A DNA stretch of 11,828 nucleotides. It comes from JARKQH01 sp964631605. GTDB lineage: Bacteria; Verrucomicrobiota; Verrucomicrobiia; Limisphaerales; UBA8199. Shown here piece after piece: positions 8,466-11,828 of this stretch (its first letter is position 1; each line of letters opens with the position of its first letter). The position numbers and the translations under genes are program-made. The notes under the pieces are model-generated. The model was not told the origin of the DNA, made no database searches, and saw nothing but the letters and a program-made list of their open reading frames with translations. The DNA is taken from contig CAZVYG010000115.1 in the NCBI GenBank assembly GCA_964631605.1, forward strand, positions 1 to 11,828. Reading direction: 5' to 3'.

Positions 8466-8627
8466 CATCCCCGGGTCGAAAGGAGCGCGGGCATTCTTGC
8501 CCGCCCGTGCGGAGACCGCCCACGCCGGGGCGTTGGCCGGGGGCGCTGGAAGGTCGCGAAGCGTCTTGGAGTGCGGCAGTCCCCTGCCGCTTTTCCCCGG
8601 CGGCGGGTGGAGAAGGTGCTGAGCGGT
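8466..8627 (+). repeat. Dispersed repeat R1, copy A
   Basis: This is the first of three same-strand copies of a GC-rich non-coding element. From 8477 to 8627 it differs from copies B (10053) and C (11612) at only two of 151 positions. It also shares CATCCCCGGGT (8466-8476) with copy C. It can form two hairpins: GCGGGC/GCCCGC (8487-8492 with 8499-8504) and GCGGCAG/CTGCCGC (8573-8579 with 8584-8590, 4-base loop). It starts 30 bases after the giant gene ends. Unlike B and C it lacks the octamer tail and the GGGCCGCGCACCTTC right end. Confidence 0.9.
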
Positions 8628-8856
8628 TGGGACGTCCAAGGATGGGGCTGTGGGCCGCAGTACACCAAGCGCTTTGTGTCCCGCCTGCCCGCCTTCGGGA
8701 AGGCCGCTGGCGTTTTGGAGTGCGGCGGTCTTGTGCAGCTTTGGATGAAAACGTTCCCTGGCTCGGTTGGGCTGCCGCGATCATGCCCCTCTGACTGAGC
8801 TTCGACCATGGTTGGGCTGCGGGTGCTACAAACAGGGTTGTGGAATGCCACCGCCG
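8628..8856. other. Gene-free stretch with a weak R1-like segment
   Basis: No credible gene is seen on either strand. Near 8706-8745 the text GCGTTTTGGAGTGCGGCGGT followed by a TGCAGCTTT-like end resembles the R1 segment GCGTCTTGGAGTGCGGC(A/G)GT followed by TGCCGCTTT. This suggests a second, diverged member of the same repeat family directly after copy A. The remaining bases show no structure I recognise. Confidence 0.4.
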
Positions 8857-8892
8857 CCTTCCCCCTCCTCCGGGCGCGGAGGAGGGGGAAGG
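8857..8892. repeat. Perfect 16-bp hairpin with 4-base loop
   Basis: CCTTCCCCCTCCTCCG (8857-8872) and its exact reverse complement (8877-8892) surround the loop GGCG. This is the strongest hairpin in the window. There is no T-run on either side, so a classic intrinsic terminator is unlikely, although it would block or stabilise RNA ends. It lies in the gene-free gap between the giant gene and the secreted-protein gene and may be a mobile hairpin element. Confidence 0.8.
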
Positions 8893-9060
8893 ATTTGTGT
8901 GGGGCGGTGACCCGGGGCGGCGGCGCGCGGCGTGCCCGCCGTGCGCCTGACTCCGGGCCGGGAATGTTTCGCCCCCGTTGGGAGCGTCGGAGCTGGGCGT
9001 CAGCCGTCCCCGGCTGGCGAGGGGATGGACAAACTCTATCGGTGGTCGCGTGCCCGGCGC

Positions 9061-9102
9061 GGGGCCGGAGGCCCCGACAACCGGCAGACCGGGAGGTCTG
9101 CC
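9061..9102. repeat. Two adjacent hairpins
   Basis: GGGGCC-GGA-GGCCCC (9061-9075) and GGCAGACC-GGGA-GGTCTGCC (9083-9102) are perfect stems of 6 and 8 bp, seven bases apart. The sequence around them (ACAACCGGCAGACCGG) has the look of a dispersed intergenic element, but it occurs only once in this window. The role is unknown. Confidence 0.6.
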
Positions 9103-9146
9103 CCCCGCTCGGCCCGAAACACGCAACAACACGCAAAAACCACTCG

Positions 9147-9176
9147 TTGACAAGCCGACCCGGCTTCCGGTATTAC
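9147..9176 (+). promoter_or_regulatory. Candidate sigma-70-type promoter
   Basis: TTGACA (9147-9152) is followed after 18 bases by TATTAC (9171-9176). It points toward the secreted-protein gene and would give a leader of roughly 85 bases. It matches the consensus better than anything else in this gap, but verrucomicrobial promoter rules are poorly known to me. Confidence 0.4.
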
Positions 9177-9268
9177 GCCGCGATGCTTGGTGAGCCCAAA
9201 AACCGATTCTCCCTCACCCCCGCAGCGTCTAGTACATAGCCGGGGCCAAAAAAGCAATTTCTTATTAT

Positions 9269-9880
9269 ATGAACGAGCGCAGACATGTTGGGATCTGGAG
9301 CACAGCGCTTCTTCCCAAGATGCTTTTCCTGGCTGCGATTCTAAGTAATGGCGATCTCAGTGCCGACCGCATGGGCGAAGCTCGACAGGGGGCTGAGACA
9401 GGATGCGTAAGCTCGCTCGGACCAGAAGTCGCGGGATGCAGGCTTGAACTTAGTGTGAAAAAGAAGGAATACCTGGCGGACGAGCCAATCGCTCTCTTCA
9501 TTACCTTGCACAATACTTCAACTAATGAGGCGATCGTCTCCTGGCGCACCGACTACGGGAACTACCGTTTTACGATTATCGATTCGACTGGAAATACGGT
9601 GCCTCTGAGCCCGAGTGGCGTGAACAGGAAGTTTCGCGCACAGTGTTCCATCTTCGGGACCACCTTGCCCCCAGGAGACCAGTTTAAGAATGGGATTTAC
9701 CTGAACGCGCATTACGAAATGACCAACACCGGCTCCTACACGGTTACTGTTTCTCAGGAAGTGAGACCAAAGGGCGGCACGGGCCAGCGGGCATGGGTTC
9801 CCTCCGCTCCGCTCGCAATCACAATATCCCCGCCGGGAACAAACGACACCGCCGTGGCAACGCCGCCTCCCACTCGCTGA
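9269..9880 (+). CDS. Predicted secreted protein with Ig-like beta-sandwich domain
   Basis: This is a 203-residue protein. The N-terminus (basic NERRH, hydrophobic LLPKMLFLAAILS) looks like an export signal; an alternative ATG at 9320 would drop the basic residues. Residues about 59-165 alternate beta strands (YLADEPIALFITLHNTST, YRFTIIDSTG, TTLPPGDQF, GSYTVTVSQEV), a pattern like Ig-type domains and reminiscent of the BsuPI proteinase-inhibitor fold. That resemblance is weak. The C-terminal 20 residues are Thr/Pro-rich. Two 60-base stretches counted by hand (9481-9600) have 28 and 30 G+C, against 41 of 60 in the giant gene at 6361, so the gene is compositionally foreign to its neighbours. It lies alone between R1 copies A and B. 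No Shine-Dalgarno site is seen. The function is unknown. Confidence 0.7.
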   Translation: MNERRHVGIWSTALLPKMLFLAAILSNGDLSADRMGEARQGAETGCVSSLGPEVAGCRLELSVKKKEYLADEPIALFITLHNTSTNEAIVSWRTDYGNYRFTIIDSTGNTVPLSPSGVNRKFRAQCSIFGTTLPPGDQFKNGIYLNAHYEMTNTGSYTVTVSQEVRPKGGTGQRAWVPSAPLAITISPPGTNDTAVATPPPTR

Positions 9881-10012
9881 GGCTTACCGGTGGGACAGCA
9901 TCCGTGCCCCGATGTGGGCGGATGGCTTGTGCCTGAGGCGGACGGAGGGGTCCCCGCGCGGTGCTGAGTAATGGCGGCGAACAAAAGCAAATTGTATCCG
10001 CTCGGCGGCCGC
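9881..10012. other. Gene-free spacer
   Basis: This is the non-coding gap between the secreted-protein gene and the 42-bp repeat. I see no terminator, RNA gene or inverted repeat of note. Confidence 0.5.
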
Positions 10013-10054
10013 TGAAGTGGCGAGCCTGGGGTATGCCCATGACACCAATGGCCG
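10013..10054 (+). repeat. 42-bp repeat R2, copy 1
   Basis: This 42-base segment, containing ATGCCCATGACACCAATGG, recurs at 11416-11457 with two mismatches. Here it runs directly into R1 copy B at its right end. At the other site 143 bases separate it from R1 copy C. R2 and R1 are therefore separate modules that can be joined in different ways. Confidence 0.85.
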
Positions 10055-10219
10055 AAAGGAGCGCGGGCATTCTTGCCCGCCCGTGCGGAGACCGCCCACG
10101 CCGGGGCGTTGGCCGGGGGCGCTGGAAGGTCGCGAAGCGTCTTGGAGTGCGGCGGTCCCCTGCCGCTTTTCCCCGGCGGCGGGTCGAGAAGGTGCTGAGC
10201 GGTCGGGCCGCGCACCTTC
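10053..10219 (+). repeat. Dispersed repeat R1, copy B
   Basis: All 167 bases are identical to 11612-11778 (copy C), and the first 151 bases differ from copy A at two positions. The AG/GG difference near the second hairpin keeps RNA pairing (A-U in copy A, G-U in B and C). Its right end passes directly into the octamer-based tandem array. Confidence 0.92.
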
Positions 10220-10472
10220 TCACCTTCCCACCTCACTCTAGTCCGATAGTCCCATGGTCGAATGGTCCCGTTTCGCCCCTTCCCACCTTCCCACCTCACT
10301 CTAGTCCGATAGTCCGATAGTCCGATAGTCCCATGGTCGAATAGTCCCGTTTCGCCTTCCACCTTCTCACCTTCTCACCTTCGCCCCTTCGCCCCTCACT
10401 TTAGTCCCATGGTCCGATAGTCCCATGGTCGAATAGTCCCGTTTCGCCTTCCACCTTCCCACTCTTCCCTTC
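10214..10472 (+). repeat. Octamer-based tandem (satellite-like) array
   Basis: The stretch is built largely from 8-base units. TCCGATAG occurs three times in a row at 10305-10328, followed in register by TCCCATGG, TCGAATAG and TCCCGTTT. Another run begins at 10361 with ACCTTCTC twice, ACCTTCGC and CCCTTCGC and keeps the 8-base phase to 10448. TCCCGTTT marks higher-order units at 10266, 10345 and 10437 (79 and 92 bases apart). The same unit types appear after R1 copy C. Length variation by slippage is expected. Confidence 0.88.
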
Positions 10473-10484
10473 GCCTCCCCTTTG

Positions 10485-10577
10485 CCCTGCCGCCACCCCC
10501 CGCCACCGGCCAAGCTGCCCTCCAAGCGCTGGCGCGACCTCATCCTCCGCCTCTGGCACGTGGATCTACTGCGCTGA
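10485..10577 (+). pseudogene. Probable remnant of an IS91-type transposase C-terminus
   Basis: In frame with 10512 the bases encode KLPSKRWRDLILRLWHVDLL, then R and a stop. This resembles, from memory, the C-terminal region of IS91-family transposases (a form like PSKxWRxLIxxVWxVDPLxC-P, which precedes a zinc-binding CxxC). Here the expected DPLRC reads DLLR-stop, and the following frame PLDGMR still resembles the next segment while the cysteines are lost. No upstream transposase part or terminal repeats remain. The call rests on about 20 residues and could be wrong. Confidence 0.42.
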
Positions 10578-10701
10578 CCCCTCGACGGAATGCGCTCGCG
10601 CCCCAGCCTGCGGAGTTAAGGGGAGGCTGGCGCGACTACTGCATCGTCATTGCGCCCGAACGTGGCGGCTCTGTGCGTTCGTGGTTCTGGTGAGCGGGGT
10701 A
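10578..10701. other. Spacer between transposase remnant and toxin promoter
   Basis: No gene, hairpin or repeat is recognised here. An open frame runs from 10650 into the toxin gene, but its first 26 codons read across the promoter and operator and are unlikely to be translated. Confidence 0.4.
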
Positions 10702-10730
10702 TTGACATTATACGCCATTGGCGTATTATG
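10702..10730 (+). promoter_or_regulatory. Toxin-antitoxin promoter with overlapping palindromic operator
   Basis: TTGACA (10702-10707), a 16-base spacer and TATTAT (10724-10729) form a good sigma-70-type promoter. Between and over the two boxes lies the dyad TACGCC-ATT-GGCGTA (10711-10725), whose symmetry extends to 10706-10730 with one mismatched pair. In type II systems the antitoxin HTH commonly binds such a site to repress its own operon; applying that here is an inference. The -10 box overlaps the annotated toxin ATG. Confidence 0.75.
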
Positions 10731-11054
10731 CTGCGCGTGGAATTTGTTGAGACGCCCACGTTCACGCGGTTGATCGGGAAACTGCTGGATGACGGCGAGT
10801 ATGCGAGGCTGCAGCTCGCACTGGTCCTGCGTCCTGACTGGGGCAGGGTCATCCCGGGCAGTGGCGGCCTGCGCAAATTGCGCTGGGCGGGAAGCGGGCG
10901 TGGCAAACGTGGCGGATTGCGGGTCATTTATTATTGGCAGACCGCTGACGATCAAATCTGGCTGCTCGTGGCCTATCCGAAGAGCGAGCGCGACGATTTG
11001 TCGCATCATGAAATCAAGCAACTCAAGAGGTTGGTTGAGGAGTTTGAGTTATGA
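10728..11054 (+). CDS. Type II toxin of the RelE/HigB family
   Basis: This 108-residue protein shows the RelE/HigB-like order: VEFVETPTF near the start, an amphipathic region (LIGKLLDDGEYARLQLAL), IPGSGGLRKLRW (42-53), GRGKRGGLRVIYYW (57-70) and LLVAYPKSERDDLS (79-92). The basic and aromatic residues R49, K50, R52, K60, R61 and K85 fit a ribosome-dependent mRNA interferase, a role known for the family and inferred here. It is not truncated. The ATG at 10728 is inside the predicted -10 box, so translation may begin at GTG 10737, at or next to the transcript start. No Shine-Dalgarno site is seen. The stop overlaps the antitoxin start by ATGA. The toxin-first gene order is that of higBA. Confidence 0.88.
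   Translation: MLRVEFVETPTFTRLIGKLLDDGEYARLQLALVLRPDWGRVIPGSGGLRKLRWAGSGRGKRGGLRVIYYWQTADDQIWLLVAYPKSERDDLSHHEIKQLKRLVEEFEL
11037..11042 (+). promoter_or_regulatory. Shine-Dalgarno site of the antitoxin
   Basis: GAGGAG lies 8 bases before the antitoxin ATG at 11051, inside the toxin reading frame. It is the clearest ribosome binding site in the window, and the toxin has none. This would favour antitoxin synthesis from the shared message. Confidence 0.7.
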
Positions 11055-11338
11055 AAAAGGAACTCTTTGAAGAGTTGAAGCAGAGCCTGCGCGAGGCAAA
11101 CCTGATCAAGCGCGGACAGTTGAAGCCTGGGCGCGTGTTTCACGTGGACCCGAAGTCCAACATTGTGCGCGTGCGGGGCAAGCTGGGTTTGTCGCAGTCC
11201 AAGTTTGCGGCGATCCTGGGGATTAGTCTTGATACGTTGCAGAATTGGGAGCAAGGGCGTCGGACGCCGACCGGGCCTGCGAAGGTGTTGCTGAAGATTG
11301 CCGCGAGGCATCCTGAGGTTTTGTTGGAAGTTGCGTAG
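11051..11338 (+). CDS. NadS-like XRE-family antitoxin / transcriptional regulator
   Basis: This 95-residue protein starts with MKKELFEELKQSLREA, then KRGQLKPGRVF, followed by a helix-turn-helix at about 45-84. GLSQSKFAAILGIS holds helices 2 and 3, with LQNWEQGRRTPTGPAKVLL after it. This is the typical order of NadS/HigA-type antitoxins, whose WEQGRRxPxGPA segment is well conserved. It would bind the toxin and also repress the operon at the dyad 10711-10725, judging from family knowledge. It overlaps the toxin gene by four bases (ATGA) and has its own Shine-Dalgarno site. No terminator is seen behind it. Full length, no lesion. Confidence 0.9.
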   Translation: MKKELFEELKQSLREANLIKRGQLKPGRVFHVDPKSNIVRVRGKLGLSQSKFAAILGISLDTLQNWEQGRRTPTGPAKVLLKIAARHPEVLLEVA

Positions 11339-11415
11339 GACGTCGGCGCGAGGGCCTAACGCTGCCAGCCGCTGGGAACGAGCCCCCGCCACACGAACGG
11401 CTGCCACCCTGCCGA

Positions 11416-11457
11416 TGAAGTGGCGAGCCTTGGGAATGCCCATGACACCAATGGCCG
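11416..11457 (+). repeat. 42-bp repeat R2, copy 2
   Basis: Matches 10013-10054 with two differences in 42. It lies 77 bases after the antitoxin stop and is separated from R1 copy C by 143 bases of unrelated sequence. Confidence 0.85.
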
Positions 11458-11522
11458 GTGCGGCCCGTTTCGGGTCGAGGGGATCCCGCCGGCTGAGGTC
11501 GGTGTTGGGTTTGCGCTGTTTG

Positions 11523-11550
11523 GAGCCCCGGCGGGGCGACATGGTTGTAG
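11523..11550 (+). repeat. Short GC hairpin element
   Basis: GCCCC-GGC-GGGGC (11525-11537) forms a 5-bp stem followed by GACATGGTTGTAG. I recall similar short elements scattered in verrucomicrobial and planctomycete intergenic DNA, but only one copy is present here, so this is weak. Confidence 0.3.
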
Positions 11551-11600
11551 CACCCGAGCCCCCTCAGCCCTTGCCCTGTGGTTTTTCGGCGGCGCAGCGT

Positions 11601-11778
11601 CATCCCCGGGTCGAAAGGAGCGCGGGCATTCTTGCCCGCCCGTGCGGAGACCGCCCACGCCGGGGCGTTGGCCGGGGGCGCTGGAAGGTCGCGAAGCGTC
11701 TTGGAGTGCGGCGGTCCCCTGCCGCTTTTCCCCGGCGGCGGGTCGAGAAGGTGCTGAGCGGTCGGGCCGCGCACCTTC
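11601..11778 (+). repeat. Dispersed repeat R1, copy C
   Basis: Bases 11612-11778 are identical to copy B (10053-10219). The left extension 11601-11611 (CATCCCCGGGT) is shared with copy A but not B. Copy C therefore combines the left end of A with the right end of B and could be the fullest version. Confidence 0.92.
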
Positions 11779-11828
11779 GCCCCTCACTTTAGTCCCATGG
11801 TCCGATAGTCCCATGGTCGAATGGTCCC
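11771..11828 (+). repeat. Octamer array after R1 copy C (runs off the window)
   Basis: The units TTAGTCCC, ATGGTCCG, ATAGTCCC and ATGGTCGA repeat the third higher-order unit of the array near 10401-10432. The array is cut by the window end, so its length is unknown. Confidence 0.8.

Noticed and set aside
8043..8798. Plus-strand frames crossing the end of the giant gene
   Set aside because: They are Arg/Pro-rich shadows in other frames and continue through R1, where identical peptides arise simply because the DNA repeat is copied.
7801..9153. 450-codon minus-strand open frame over the giant gene end and repeat A
   Set aside because: It has no recognisable domain, changes composition at the repeat border, and overlaps both a confident gene and a non-coding dispersed repeat.
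9183..9239. 18-codon leader peptide frame after the promoter at 9147
   Set aside because: The ATG at 9183 would sit at the predicted transcript start, but it has no ribosome site, no regulatory pattern such as repeated codons, and no terminator or attenuator behind it.
9754..10362. Minus-strand open frame (202 codons) over R1 copy B and the octamer array
   Set aside because: Its repeated peptide text comes from the satellite DNA and R1, with no independent coding evidence.
10214..10472. CRISPR array
   Set aside because: The units are short octamers repeated without unique spacers, and there are no cas genes, so this is a satellite and not CRISPR.
10650..10727. Upstream start for the toxin at 10650
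   Set aside because: The extra 26 codons run across the promoter and operator and encode nothing like the family N-terminus, which begins near VEFVETP.
11339..11600. Integron attC site after the antitoxin (GCCTAAC at about 11355)
   Set aside because: GCCTAAC fits the RYYYAAC box, but I find no matching GTTRRRY partner at a suitable distance with the inner boxes, and no integrase is present, so a cassette array is not supported.

Overview
The window looks like chromosomal DNA from a high-GC member of the Verrucomicrobiota, probably near the Pedosphaera/Limisphaera group. This is an inference without any database search. It rests on a giant secreted protein combining metalloprotease, cadherin-like, PA14 and autotransporter-associated beta-strand repeats, a C-terminal domain ending in PQRFYR plus a few residues, few Shine-Dalgarno sites, and intergenic DNA full of GC-rich dispersed repeats.

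Left part (1-2427): a three-gene minus-strand operon, read in the order lipoprotein (1758-2111), alpha/beta-hydrolase-like protein (897-1739) and winged-helix-like protein (256-900). The genes are 18 bases apart and then overlap by ATGA. A bulged hairpin follows the last gene. The 316-base gap to the divergent giant gene holds two perfect dyads and an 11-base-spaced direct repeat, a plausible control region.

Centre (2428-8436): one 2002-residue exported, multidomain adhesin-like zinc metalloprotease. It has a metzincin HExxHxxxxxHD site, a PPC-like domain, four cadherin-like repeats, two PA14 domains in a tandem module with a period of 269 residues, and a long passenger with at least four autotransporter-type repeats. 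There is no outer-membrane barrel.

Right part (8437-11828): an accessory, mosaic region. A core repeat of about 150-170 bp occurs three times in the same orientation (near 8477, 10053 and 11612). Two copies are identical over 167 bp, and the starts are spaced 1576 and 1559 bp apart. The two intervals each hold a cargo unit: a lower-GC secreted protein (9269-9880), and a type II toxin-antitoxin pair of the RelE/HigB plus NadS-like XRE kind (10728-11338). The toxin-antitoxin pair has a palindromic promoter-operator that overlaps the toxin start. The region also contains a twice-occurring 42-bp element, an octamer-based satellite array, strong hairpins and a likely IS91-type transposase remnant. 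The layout suggests a recombination-prone island made of repeats and small cargo modules.
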